From Procambarus clarkii (taxonomy: Eukaryota; Arthropoda; Malacostraca; Decapoda; Cambaridae): 64,000 nucleotides of DNA. The translations under genes were made by a program, and so were the position numbers. The notes beneath the pieces are model-generated. The model saw only the letters and a program-made list of their open reading frames with translations. It searched no databases and was not told the DNA's origin. Positions 13,636 to 24,956 of the stretch are shown one piece after another; within the stretch, counting starts at the first letter, position 1; each line of letters starts with the position of its first letter. The stretch spans positions 38,183,914-38,247,913 of the forward strand of contig NC_091176.1 in NCBI RefSeq assembly GCF_040958095.1, given 5' to 3'.

Positions 13636-15255
13636 GAAACCGACTACCTGAAGTGTGCTAAGTCGGCTGACACTTACAGCCTCATCCACCGGCTGACACC
13701 CGAACCATCCTCCAGTAAGAAGTCGTGGTACAGTTACGAGAAAGCGAGTACCGAACAGGCTGGCTCGCAATTGTACTGCAAGTATTGTAGACTCTATGGA
13801 CATACCATAGACAAGTGTGGTAAGTCTCAATACAAAGGAACCACTGACACACAGAAATCCAAACCAACTCCTCCTAAGTCCGGTAAGCCTGTGATGAATG
13901 TTGGTGTTAATGTTAATGATCTTTCTCTTTTCAGTAAACACCTGTATACTGGAACTGTCTCTGCCAACGGTTCAAATCCGGAGGGACGTTTCAAATTGAA
14001 GATCTTGAGGGACACAGCGGCTCTTCAATCGATCATCTTGAAGTCGGCTGTGCCCAACATCGCCTACACCGGAGAAACTATCTTCATCACTGACCTCACC
14101 GCTACCACTCCTTATCCTCTCGCCAGAGTCCACCTGGATTGTCCCTTCGTGAACGGAGAAGTCCAAGTCGCCGTCAGGGAAAAGCCTTTTCCCATGCCTG
14201 GAGTGCAACTTCTCCTAGGCAACGACTTGGCAGAAGACCTGCAACCGACCAACCTGATCGTCATGGACAAACCCCAGGTGTGTACCTCTGTACTAATTAA
14301 TCCTATACTCGAGTATGTTCCAGCAGAAGTTCAAGAGAGTGATGAGGTTTCTCCTCCAGTTCTAGTGACCACTCGTGCACAAGCCGCACGACCACAGCCA
14401 GCTGACTCTACTGCTACTGCTGTCCCTCAAGACCCTCAGAAACTACCCCCGAATCTGACCAAGTTGGAGTTCCGTAAGTTGCAGAGGGAAGATCTTACCT
14501 TAACACCATTGTTTTTCCAGGCTGAGACTCAACCCGACAGTATTCCTGGGTTCTTCCTAGAGAACGACTTGCTCTACCGCAGATATAGACCCAGTAAACT
14601 GAAGGAGGAGGACGATTGGGCCAACATCGAACAACTTGTGATTCCTACCAGCCTGCGGCCCAATATTCTACACCTGGCCCACGGAGCACTCTCCCACTAC
14701 GGATTCAACAAGACTTACCATGGGATTCGTCAAGACTACTACTGGCCAGGTATGGTAAACAGCGTCAAACAGTACGTAAAACAGTGTCATACATGTCAGA
14801 TGGCAGGCAATCCGAACATCTCCATTCCCAGAGCGCCACTGATTCCCATACAGGTGCCTGCGGAACCTTTCCACAGACTTATAATAGACTGTGTTGGTCC
14901 TTTACCTCGGACCAGTTCAGGTAACGCCTATATCTTAACCATCCTGTGTCCTACCACCAGATTTCCCATAGCAGTTCCAGTGAAGAACATCACGGCTGCT
15001 ACGGTTGTAAAGCATCTATTGAAGATCTTCACTCAATACGGATTTCCCAGGGAGATTCAGAGCGACTGTGGTACCAACTTCACCAGTGATCTCTTCAAAA
15101 GGACACTGGAGGAGTTCAACATCAAACAGGCATTGTCCAGCCCCTATCATCCTGCTTCACAGGGTTCTCTTGAGCGTAGTCATCAGACTATCAAAGCACT
15201 CTTGAAAAAGTTTTGTAGTGAAACTCTAAGGATTGGGATAAGCAAATTGATTTGA
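13636..15255 (+). pseudogene. Gag zinc knuckle, protease and integrase (N-terminal pol)
   Basis: Continues the gag frame. A CCHC knuckle, CKYCRLYGHTIDKC, lies at about 13776-13817. A retropepsin-like segment follows, with RDTAALQSII at about 14005-14035 and the flap/C-terminal pattern LLLGNDLAEDL. Integrase comes next: zinc-binding HGALSH...CHTC (about 14680-14800), the first catalytic Asp in LIIDCVGPLP, the second in IQSDCGTNFTSDLF, and the Glu in SQGSLERSHQTIKALLKK. The frame ends at 15255 after a one-base frameshift near 15227. The protease active site reads DTA where DTG or DSG is usual, which may be inactivating. Confidence 0.88.
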
Positions 15256-17342
15256 TTATGTGTATTTACCGAAGTCTTCCCAATGAGTCCCTAGGAGTAT
15301 CTCCTTATGAGATGCTCTACGGCCGTAAGTGCCGTACTCCCCTTAAGGCTTTCAAAGACTCTCTAAGAGATGCCACCTTCAGTGAGCATCAGAATGTGCC
15401 CCAGTTTCTTCAAAACCTTCAACACATTCTAGAGAGAGTCCACCGTTTTGCCCATGATAATCTATTGAAAGCCCAGGAGAGGATGAAGACTCATTACGAC
15501 CAGACCAGCAAAGTAAGAAAATTTAAGCCGGGAGACTTCGTGCTAGCATACTTCCCTATCCCAGATTCTCCTTTACAAAACAGGTTTTCAGGACCATACC
15601 GCATCAAGGAGTGCAGAAACAACCACAACTACGTTCTCGAGACTCCAGATAGGCGGCGGAAGACCCAGCTGTGCCACGTCAACCTCCTGAAGCAATATAA
15701 TGGTACTCCTCCCACTGTCATGATAAACTATTCTACCTTCACAGAACCCTACATCCACAGTGAGACCTTCCCAGCTTCTCCTCCCGAAAGCACTGACAAG
15801 GAGTCAGCGCTTTCTAATTCCGAAATCCTTAATGATCTTCCCAAATACTTTCAGGATAAGCATAGTGCACCTCTTGTCAAGATCTTCAGAGAACATCAGG
15901 AGTTGTTCCGAGATGACCCCCAAGAGTGTAATGTTACCCAGCACGACATTCAACTGCTCCCCGACACCCGGCCGATTCGTCAACCCTTCTACCGAATCAG
16001 CCCGAGCAAGAAGGAAGTCATGCGTGCTGAGGTGCAGTACCTCTTGGATCATGGACTGGCTACACCTTGTGAGTCCAACTGGGCCTCACCCTGTATCTTG
16101 GTGCCCAAACCCCAAGGTAAGGTGCGGTTATGTACTGACTATCGTAAATTGAATAACGTAACAGTCAAGGATGCTTACCCCTTGCCAAGGATAGATGACA
16201 TCCTTGACGCCATTGGTAGTGCCCAGTACTTGTCCCAAGTGGACTTGCTGAAGGGGTACTATCAAGTGTGTCTAACGGAGCGAGCTAAAGAGATATCTGC
16301 CTTTATCACTCCTTTTGGACTTTTCAGATATGAACGCCTTCCTTTCGGACTATGTAATGCCCCGGCCACCTTTCAGAGAGCTGTCAACCGTGTCATCCAG
16401 GGCTTGGATAACACATACGCCTACCTGGATGATATCGTCGTAGCATCCAACACCTGGAGTGAACATCTGCTCCAGCTGCGACGTCTGTTCTCCAAGCTCC
16501 TGACAGCCGGCCTCACCATCAACCTGGGCAAGTCCACCTTCGCGAAAGGTAAAGTGCGTTATCTGGGTCATGTTATTGGGAGTGGCAGCCTAGCTCCGTT
16601 AGACTCGCACACTCAAGCCATCCAACAGTATCCACAGCCTACCACCAGGAAGCAGCTCCTGCGCTTCCTTGGTCTTGCCTCCTACTATCGTAGGTTTGTG
16701 AGAAATTTCAGTACAGTCGCCACACCTCTTATCCTATTAACCAGTCCCAAGCAACGGTATAAGTGGACCATGCAGCAAACCGTTGCTTTCGAACAACTCA
16801 AATTCCTCCTCTGTTCTAATCCCATTCTCGCCTCGCCAGATATCACCAAGCCTTTCGTCCTGCATGTCGACGCCAGTGGTACCGGCGTTGGTGGTGTCCT
16901 GATGCAACGAGGCGAGGAGGTTCTACCTGTCAGCTACTACAGCTACAAATTGAAACCACACCAGAGGAACTACAGCACTATTGAAAAGGAGCTACTATCC
17001 ATCGTCCTGAACCTCCAACACTTCGCTCCGTACCTACAAGGCGCCAGGTCTACAACCATCTTCTCAGACCACAACCCTCTCCGCTTCCTACATCAAGCCC
17101 AATTCACCAACCAGCGTCTTCTACGATGGGCTCTGTATTTACAAGATTTCAACCTGGAGATCCGCTATATCAAGGGTTCTAACAACATCATAGCCGATGC
17201 CCTCTCCAGAGTTTATGAAGTAGAAGCGACTCCATCTATTACTCCACCACATAACGACGTACTTCTTCCAGAACCGCAGGCTTCGGGGGAGAGTTGTGAC
17301 GATAATCTCCTTCAAGAGATTGAGCCTGCTCTTCCCTCCTAA
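15252..17342 (+). pseudogene. Integrase C-terminus, reverse transcriptase and RNase H
   Basis: The frame opens with the end of integrase (LGVSPYEMLYGRKCRTPL; then the GPY/F module FKPGDFVLAYF and NRFSGPYRI). The RT domain follows (about 15960-16800) with CILVPKPQGKVRLCTDYRKL, SQVDLLKGYYQ, LPFGLCNAPATFQR and the catalytic YLDDIVVAS (16422-16433). RNase H comes last, with HVDASGTGVGGVL, a Glu in TIEKELLSIV, SDHNPLRFL and NIIADALSRV (about 16860-17215). All catalytic residues appear present. The stop at 17340-17342 lies inside the 3' LTR. It is the downstream part of a single polyprotein, separated from its upstream part only by the frameshift near 15227. Confidence 0.92.
17282..17294 (+). promoter_or_regulatory. 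Polypurine tract of the LTR element
   Basis: TTCGGGGGAGAGT lies immediately before the 3' LTR start (TGTGAC at 17295). A purine run at this position primes plus-strand DNA synthesis in LTR retrotransposons. It overlaps the end of the pol frame. Confidence 0.7.
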
Positions 17343-17993
17343 GTTCGTCGCTATACATCCCTATACAACTAATATGGAAGAAATATCCAACAAGTACAAC
17401 TCCAAGGTTTGCCAGAGAGCAAACGAATTCAGCACCAGGAACACCTGCTCTGCCTCCACCACTCGAACCACCAAACTACCTGTCCATCGCCTGCTCATCG
17501 CTGATTGGCCGGTGGTCAGTCGCGCCTGCTCCTCCACCGCCACACTACCTGATGTCTGGGGCCGCCACGACCTGCAGACCTCAGAATATTCAGTGCTTTC
17601 AACAAGTTAACAAGTCTCGTTGGTAGACTAAGCTCTGGCTTACGTGTACTAAGAGAGGTGGCAGCTTAAAGCCAATATTCCTGCACCCATATTTGCATTG
17701 TATATTGTTCACTTGTTATTACTCACTTGTCTTAACGTAACTTTTCATTTTGCCATTTGATTATTCTTATTATTTTGATTGAATGATTTTATGTTCCAAT
17801 TTGTATGTCCATTTTATTCATGTTTTGCTTTTCTAACGTAATTAAAATCTCATTGTTAAATTTACTTGTGTTTTGTGTGTCTTATCACCTTATCACAGAC
17901 GAAGTTCCAGATTTTCTCTTTTTTGTTTCTATATGTGACGAGGCCATACCCCTAGCTTTTGAAACAGCCAAACACCAACGCGTTACCGTCACA
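17295..17993 (+). repeat. 3' LTR
   Basis: A 699-bp copy of the 5' LTR, TGTGAC to GTCACA, followed directly by TA repeat. It contains the end of the pol frame and the stop codon at 17340-17342. Confidence 0.93.
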
Positions 17994-17997
17994 ATAT

Positions 17998-18028
<31 letters not shown>

Positions 18029-18090
18029 TATTAAATATGACCGAAATATATATATATTATTAAATATGACCAAAAAAGTATTACAAACAG
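17994..18090. repeat. (TA)n with short inverted Penelope 3'-end scraps
   Basis: TA repeat broken by two copies of ATTATTAAATATGACC. This is the outermost sequence of the Penelope-like 3' end in inverted orientation. The second copy leads into copy 3. Confidence 0.8.
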
Positions 18091-19253
18091 AGGAATGTGC
18101 CTGAATGCCAACATTGACTGACCAGACAGGTACAAGAGGAGTGTTGTTAACGCTTATGTCGACCGTGCTCTCAGCCACAGCTCAGAATGGAAGCAAGTCG
18201 ACGAAGAACTCTGTACGGTAAGGCAGGTCCTAGTCAACAATGGCTTCTCCAATGGTTTCGTGGAAGACATCATAAGAAGGAAAGTGAAATGCCATGCAAC
18301 CTCTGAAGAGACAACTAACACAACACCTATACCCCCTATTAGACTATTTTACAGGAACTTCTTTTCCACAGCTCATAAAACGGAGGAAGGGGTCCTGAAA
18401 GATATTGTTAGTAGAAACGTTATCCCTACAGACAAAAATCAGAAGATACAACTGACAATTTACTATAAAACTAAAAAAACGGCCAGCCTACTCATGAGAA
18501 ACTCTCCAGACACAAAGCAGAACGCTTTAAAAGAGACAAACGTCGTCTATGCCTTCAAATGCCCTCTTGGGGACTGTAAGCCTCAAAAAACCCAGTATAT
18601 AGGCAAGACAACAACATCTCTTTCTAGGCGTTTAACGATGCATAAGCAACAGGGCTCCATTAAGGAACATATGGTCTCTTCCCACAACCAAACCATCACC
18701 AGAGAAATCTTAGCAAACAACACAGAAATCATCGATAGATACAGCGATAGCAGGCGGCTTGACGTCTGCGAGGCACTACACATCAAGAAGTAAACACCAG
18801 CAAACAACAGCCAATTAATGCACAACTATATTCTACCCACTTCAAGACTCCGCTCCAATATAGAAGCATCAAGAAACATGGGCTAATAAAAATAGGCCTT
18901 CTGCACTTACCTACCTTTAATACCCATTGTTTCGTGTCCTGTCTTGTGTTAAAAGTTTATTTTCACCTCATCCAAAACTATTGTAACATGTCACTTCACC
19001 CAAATGTAGGTATAAAAAACTCGAAGTTGTTTAAGCTCTATTCAGTTAAAGTTGTGTGTGTATGTGTAAACTAAAGTCTTTGAAAATGTAATAAGTTTTA
19101 CGAAACGCGCTCAAGTGTCGCGTCAGACTAGAAATAAAAATGAATTTTGGAGAATTGATTTTTGAATTACCATCAACAGTGAAAAGAAACGTAAGAAAAT
19201 CGAGAAAATTCGTGTTAGAATTATTAATCTTACTTTTTCGGTCATATTTAATA
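18091..19253 (+). mobile_element. Penelope-like element copy 3, 5'-truncated
   Basis: The segment begins at GAGGAATGTGCCTGAATGCC, which corresponds to about 9714 in copy 2. It covers the linker, GIY-YIG endonuclease and 3' region, and ends at GTCATATTTAATAATATATA like the other two copies. It is more diverged from copies 1 and 2 than they are from each other. Confidence 0.85.
18140..18893 (+). pseudogene. GIY-YIG end of Penelope-like ORF, nonsense-interrupted
   Basis: The frame covers VDRALSHSSEWKQVDEEL through the Cys pair and QYIGKTTTSLSRRLTMHKQQ. A stop replaces the Ser codon after ALHIKK (18791-18793), about 30 codons before the normal end. The RT domain is absent. Translation without a stop begins before the first Met at 18260. 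It is a dead fragment of the same family as copies 1 and 2. Confidence 0.8.

Positions 19254-19343
<90 letters not shown>
19254..19343. repeat. (TA)n microsatellite
   Basis: The third TA tract abutting a Penelope-like 3' end, with two interruptions (ACATA, GTATA). Confidence 0.95.
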
Positions 19344-19344
<1 letters not shown>

Positions 19345-20168
19345 AAGTTTGTGAGGGTACCACCTCTGGTGCCAATGTGGGGACCCATAGCCTTGGAGAA
19401 GAAAATAAAAAGTATTCAGAGGAGACCTTGTGGTTTCTCACTGAACACTAATATTATCTTCTCCTACCACCCCCATTCTTTTGTATGTACACATATATAT
19501 TTGCTTTATTTGAACTTTGTTACAAAAAAGGCGTTACATATAGGGTGCAAAGATTGTTATCATAAGTTGTCGAGTTCCTCCAGCTCCTCAGATGGCGGGC
19601 AGGAACCCTGAATGCAGTGTGCATTTCCCCTCTGTATTGCCATGCTGAGGCGCTGGAAAAGAAAGCTGGCAGCTCTAGGGTCCCTTGTTGTTTCAATGAG
19701 CTTAGAACCCAGTATCTTCAAAAAACTGGTAGAACTTTTACCACAGGCACCGAGTGTCTCAGAAGCAATGGGGACAAAATTGTAGTGGTGATCCAGTTCT
19801 CTGTACTTACGAGATTTGGCTGCTTCCCTGTGGGTGGCAGCGCCACTTGGTTGTGCAACACTGAGGTTGATGTAGGTGTTAGCCAGGGTTGATACGTACG
19901 TGTAGTCCCATACCAACTGCTTGCCGTTTTTCCAGGGGTTCACTGTGATACCATCTGGGCGACCAATAAGAGCATCAGAGTTACGGGGCGTTAGTTAATG
20001 GGGCTTTTGATGATGTCGTTAACTTCACTGTGGCTCGAGTGCCATCCCCCTGTACTTTGGCAGAGTAGGCCATGGTGACCGTACCTATCAACCACCACCT
20101 CGCCGCTAATACACCTATATCTGGTGTGGATTGGGGCAGCAAGGCGGAGGGCCACAGCAATTCGGAGG
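19345..20168 (-). pseudogene. C-terminus of an unclassified retroelement, frame-broken
   Basis: On the minus strand one frame (about 20254-19991) gives HHGLLCQSTGGWHSSHSEVN, a Cys/His cluster. After a frame change, another (about 19990-19560) gives DALIGRPDGITVNPWKNGKQ, then LVWDYTYVSTLANTYI, HYNFVPIASETLGACG and LFQRLSMAIQRGNAHCI. I know this block order from C-termini of reverse-transcriptase proteins in invertebrate repeats. The RPDG...VWDxT spacing resembles a PD-(D/E)xK nuclease core, which is inference. The stretch 19345-19559 would be its 3' untranslated region. The upstream part was replaced by the 42-bp minisatellite. Confidence 0.6.
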
Positions 20169-20815
20169 AATTGCCATCCCAGCCATCTCTGAGGAACCCA
20201 GCATCTTGCCACAGGGTATCCCAGCCATCTCTGGGACACCCGGCATCTTGCCACAGTATCCCAGCCATCTCTGGGACACCCAGCATCTTGCCACAGGGTA
20301 TCACAACCATCTCTGGGGCACCCAGCATCTTGTCCCAGAGTATCCCAGCCATCTCTGGGACACCCAGCATCTTGCCACAGGGTATCCCAGCCATCTCTGG
20401 GACACCCAGCATCTTGTCCCAGAGTATCCCAGCCATCTCTGGGACACCCACCATCTTGCCACAGAGTATCCCAACCATCTCTGGGACACCCAGCATCTTG
20501 CCACAGGGTATCCCAGCCATCTCTGGTACACCCAGCATCTTGCCACAGAGTATCCCAGCCATCTCTGGGACACCCAGCATCTTGCCACAGAGTATCCCAG
20601 CCATCACTGGGACACCCAACATCTTGACACAGAGTATCCCAGCCATCTCTGGGACACCCACCATCTTGCCACAGGGTATCCCAGCCATCTCTGGGACACC
20701 CAGCATCTTGCCACAGAGTATCCCAGCCATCTCTGGGACACCCACCATCTTGCCACAGAGTATCCCAGCCATCTCTGGGACACCCACCATCTTGCCACAG
20801 AGTATCCCAATGATA
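20169..20815. repeat. 42-bp minisatellite, about 15 copies
   Basis: Units contain GTATCCCAGCCATCTCTGGG and CATCTTGCCACAG. The period of 42 (14 codons) keeps several frames open on both strands, producing apparent GIPAISGTPSILPQ or MLGVPEMAGILCGK repeat proteins that I do not accept as genes. Some units are short: the one near 20250 lacks the GGG. Each unit contains a near-palindrome, CCCAGCCATCTCTGGG. Confidence 0.95.
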
Positions 20816-20999
20816 TATGAAATTTGGAATGCTTTAATGTGACAATTCCAACCAGGCAAACTTCTTCTATTTATACAGAAGGATTCTCTCTCCTCTTCCT
20901 TAACCAACACTGAGATGACAGACGGAAAAAAAAACAGTAACTGAAACTTTTTTGATAGATATTACACTGAAGATTTGTGTTGAAAGTTGCAATGATTTT
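20816..20999. other. No recognisable feature
   Basis: About 180 bp of AT-rich single-copy-looking sequence between the 42-bp array and a SINE. Nothing further is visible. Confidence 0.5.
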
Positions 21000-21247
21000 A
21001 TCTTGAGGTTATCTTGAGATGATTTCGGGGCTTTTAGTGTCCCCGCGGCCCGGTCCTCGATTAGGCCTCCATCCCCAGGAAGCAGCCTGTGACAGCTGAC
21101 TAACACCCAGGTACCTATTTTACTGCTAGGTAACAGGGGCATAGGGTGAAAGAACTCTGCCCATTGTTTCTCGCTGGCGCCTGGGATCGAACCCAGGACC
21201 ACAGGATCACAAGTCCAGTGTGCTGTCCGCTCAGCCACCGTCCCCAA
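21000..21247 (-). mobile_element. tRNA-derived SINE
   Basis: Read on the minus strand it starts with a tRNA-like head: box A TGGCTGAGCGG (complement of 21227-21237) and box B GGTTCGATCCC (complement of 21183-21193), spaced as in a pol III gene. The body follows (ACCTAGCAGTAAAATAGGTA), then a 3' module with GGACCGGGCCGCGGGGAC and CATCTCAAGATAACCTCAAG. The 3' module matches that of the element at 1524-1676. The head is intact enough that a tRNA scanner could call it falsely. Confidence 0.85.
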
Positions 21248-21248
21248 C

Positions 21249-21420
<172 letters not shown>

Positions 21421-21515
21421 CTGGCTGGCTGGCCGTCTAACTGGCTGGCTGGCTGTCTAACTGGCTGGCTTGACTGGCTGTCTAACTGGATGACAGGCTG
21501 TCTAGCCGGCTGCAG
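21421..21515. repeat. Short CTGGCTGGCTG-type tandem repeat
   Basis: About four degenerate units of roughly 20 bp, on CTAACTGGCTGGCTGGCTGT, continuing from the microsatellite. Confidence 0.8.
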
Positions 21516-22559
21516 CTTGCTCGCTGTGTGTATATCCAATCAAAGACCCCCAATGGCGTATCTTCCTCCAGCTGGGGGAACCAACCCGAGCCCTTCCTAC
21601 ACACGCCAGACATCTGCTCTCCCATATTGAGCCGCACTTGTATCCCCCTTCCCCCTCACACCCCCCATAACCCAATCACTTCACATGCCCTACGAAGCGC
21701 CCATAGCACCGCTCAACCAGGCCGACATGCGTTACACTAACAAAGCTATTCAACTATCACCAATTTTAACGTGAATTGCGTAATTTCATATTAATATTTA
21801 AACAATGATTGATATATGAATATTATAAAATTTTCTGTTAAACAGACACTCGAAGTTTTTCCAGGTCAGCAATGGTGACTTTTTCCCAGTTTAAATGTTT
21901 TAAGGTTGGGTACTGTTCTCACTGTCAGCAGCAACAGTTCGACAGTGAGGTATAGTGACGGTGTCTATGACAGGAAAATGTCAGGAAAGGTTGTCACAAT
22001 CACTGAGTCTTATACCCTCAGATGTAACTAGTTAGGTCATGTTCAATTATTTTTTTTTTTAAATAAGACTTTCCTCTCCTGTCACTTAAAGAAAAGTCAA
22101 AGTAATATTAAACTTTGCATAGACAGTATTGATCATCATATGCAAATCTTTTGTTAAATTTTAAAAGCCTAAGTTATCTTGCAACGATTTTAAGTTTTTC
22201 TTAATTTATTTCTATCAACATTTTTGTATCATCGGAAACTATGGTAATGTTGCACTTGAGTGTTGTATCAACATGGTTTATATATACGGTAAACAAGACA
22301 GGTCTCAGGCCAGAGTCCTGAGGACCATTGGCAACGTTTACCACTCGGATTTGTCTTACTCTGTTTCTGTTGAAAAAGTCATATCATACACCACTAGCAA
22401 GTTAATACCTCCAAACAACAGGCCTCAGAGAATGAGTGAAAATAAAAGTTTTTATATTGTTTAAACTTATATGTTACTTTATTTCAGATAATGCATGTAT
22501 TTACTTTAATACTTGCAGTACTGAACTATAAAAAGCGTAGTACAGTACTACTTACAGTA
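21516..22559. other. No recognisable gene
   Basis: About 1 kb of AT-rich, non-tandem sequence. The longest frames are 60-70 codons without motifs. A stretch near 22260-22360 (AACAAGACAGGTCTCAGGCC) reads like a decayed repeat, but I cannot assign it. Confidence 0.4.
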
Positions 22560-23253
22560 TCAAATAAGGTGTACAGTTTAGTTCAATTATTATGCACCCC
22601 ATACCCATCTTGTGGGCGGTAGTGGAAAGGGTTACAGAGGCACATAATGGGCTCAGGGACTGAACCCCACAATTCATTTAGCTAAGCAAGTTACAATCTT
22701 GATGAGCTAGTTACAAAATTTAGTATAAGTCGTCACATCAACAATGGGTTAGAGATCGATCACAAGTACAGTTTCTAAATTAAGCAACTAACATATGTGG
22801 AGAGCTATTGTCACAATTGATATGTTTGTCCTGCACACCGCCCCCCATCCAGTGGGCAGCGGTGGATAGGTTACAATAACTCTTAGTTACTACCTACAGT
22901 TTGCAAACTGGGGATATTTGGCCAAAATCTCTGGCAGCAGATCATTTTGAATTATTATTATTATTAGCATCTTTATTGACAAAATTAATTACAATTTTGC
23001 CTAATCTGAGGATTTTGATAGTCTTATTAAATTGAGGTTAATGCTAGTATTCACTGTCACGCAGGACAGAGGGTCATACATAAGACAATAGGTCTAAACT
23101 GTAGGCTGAAGCACATATATATCATGGTTACAATCAATGTTTTAATGTGTGGATATGTGAAAACAACTTTCTATTGTGCACTGCCACACAAGGGCAGGGA
23201 TGGGTTCATAAGTGATGCAGCTTAGAGTATAAATAGAAATTGTTCTTCATTCT
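22560..23253 (-). other. LINE 3'-UTR-like sequence
   Basis: The plus strand carries TGCACCCCATACCCATC (22594) and a weaker second copy near 22836 (CACACCGCCCCCCATCCAGTG). These phrases also occur, inverted, in the 3' end after the LINE remnant at 1120-1450. The stretch lies directly downstream of the minus-strand LINE C-terminus, so a LINE 3' untranslated region is the simplest reading. Confidence 0.4.
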
Positions 23254-23722
23254 TTAAAATGGACAAGCAAATTTTGGGTAAATTGTTAGGATGTCGTCCA
23301 GAACACCTGAGTCAATAAAATAGTTACACAGTTGGTGGTACAAGAGGCCAGGAGGTCTAAAGTCCTTTACGGTTTCACATTCATCAATATAGTGTTCTAG
23401 TGAATGCATTAAAGGTTTATCACAGAGTTTACAATCTGAATATTCTGGTAGTGGCTCAGCCTCACTAACCTGCCAGATGTGTCTATAGCCAAGGCGAATT
23501 CGCACAATTACTACATCACATTGCCTGGTCCGATTACTGTGCTGACCATACAAATACCTATTATTACAGAACTTGTCATAACTTTTAATACTGCAGCTTT
23601 CTGAGCATTTCTTAGTTCTTCTAAATCTGAATTAATTTCTTTAATTTGTATGTTTCTAATAACTGCATTAGATAGTCCAAAGTCATAATCAATGTTTTCT
23701 TTCCTGAAACATTTACTCATCT
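23254..23722 (-). pseudogene. LINE ORF C-terminus with CCHC motif (first of two)
   Basis: The minus-strand frame 23553-23254 encodes VRIRLGYRHIWQ and then CKLCDKPLMHSLEHYIDEC, a CX2C...HX4C motif, ending LTIYPKFACPF and a stop. An overlapping frame upstream (23720-23511) carries the preceding helical segment (INSDLEELRNAQKAAVLK) and joins it through a frameshift near 23560. This matches the C-terminal pattern at 1120-1450 and 34790-35163. The RT is absent. Confidence 0.7.
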
Positions 23723-24110
23723 TTAGAACATTTTTATAGAATTGTCTCTGAATTCACGTATCTTTTCGCACTCCATCACATAGTGACGGAGGGTGTGCGA
23801 ATAATTTTGTTGACACAGTTTACATTTGGTCAGGTCTACATCAGCAGATAATGAGAATTCCTAGAGATACTTATAATCGAGTCTAAACCGAGCCGTAGTA
23901 ACATCTAGAAGTCTGCTGATTTTATTGGATGAACCATAGATGTGTGGCTCCTTTTGCATGATAGTATGATGATAGATGGAATTACTGGTGTCGATTTCAC
24001 TTTGCTTCAGATCTACAAGATTTTCTTGAAGTTCTTGGTGTACTATTGCTCTCAGACTTCTCATTGACAATCCAAGGTTATACTCAATTTCTCCTTTAAA
24101 GGCAGATTCT
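23723..24110 (-). pseudogene. LINE ORF C-terminus with CCHC motif (second)
   Basis: Immediately upstream on the same strand is a second, separate copy. SSNKISRLLDVTTARFRLDY (about 23945-23870) is followed, after a stop, by CKLCQQNYSHTLRHYVMEC near 23780-23830. It abuts the first copy tail to head, so two 5'-truncated LINEs or a tandem duplication are possible. Stops and a missing 5' part make it inactive. Confidence 0.65.
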
Positions 24111-24619
24111 TGGTAGTTTCTTTACTAAAGAAATTGTACATTTAAGTGAGCAGAAGGACACTTACTGTATTAAACTACTTGAACAGTATACTGCATACTA
24201 TATTAAAGTACTTGTACAGTACGCTACTTACTGTAATAAAGAAAGTTCCTAAAAAGGCTAGCTACTGTAGTAGAACAAGTTTACAATCGGATACTGATAA
24301 TATTAAAGTACATATACAATAAACTGCTTAATGCATTATAGTAAGTTACAGTCGGCAACTTACTGTATTAAGTTGTACATTAAGCAACCTACAATAACAC
24401 AGGTGTATATATGCTCCTGCTTGATCTTGAGGATAATAAGGTTAAGACAGAATAAAAGTGAGACAGAAAGTCTCAATGCGTAAAATTCCTAAAATGTCAA
24501 AATAACTAAAATCCCTTAAAAAATAAACAGCTGAAACTAATAATATTGATCCAATAAACAATAGTAAAGAAAATCATATCGATATAAAGTGTAGAAAATG
24601 CTAATATATAAATTACATG
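24111..24619. other. AT-rich tract with weak TACTGTATTAAA repetition
   Basis: No gene is seen. Between 24160 and 24400, phrases like TTACTGTATTAAA and GTACTTGTACAGTA recur irregularly, suggesting a very decayed tandem repeat. Confidence 0.45.
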
Positions 24620-24955
24620 CCAAAACTTATTCATAAAATCAGTATATCAAAATCAGTTATTCATACAATATGCATTTCTGAACGTATTAATAAAATCTGC
24701 ATACAAATGCTTATTTATACCTCCAGCATACTAAAATACATTCATACAATGCATACAAAAACTCAATCATACCATCAGCATACCAAAACTCATTCATCCT
24801 ACTAACATTCTAATACTAATTCATACCACCAGTATACTAAAACTCATTCATACCTCCAGCATGCTAAAACTCATTCATACCTCCAGCATACCAAAACTCA
24901 TTCATACCTCCAGCATACCAAAACTCATTCATACCTCCAGCATACCAAAATTCTC
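24620..24955. repeat. 27-bp degenerate minisatellite
   Basis: Units contain AAAACTCATTCATACCTCCA and AGCATAC. The last five copies (24830-24950) are nearly identical, and copies decay towards 24620. Confidence 0.85.
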
Positions 24956-24956
24956 A

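Noticed and set aside
20072..20842. A 256-codon GIPAISGTPSILPQ repeat protein
   Set aside because: It is explained by the 42-bp minisatellite, open in several frames on both strands, with no signal peptide or domain.
21166..21247. A functional tRNA gene on the minus strand
   Set aside because: A and B boxes are present, but a continuous SINE body and 3' module follow and the cloverleaf is not complete. It is a SINE head.
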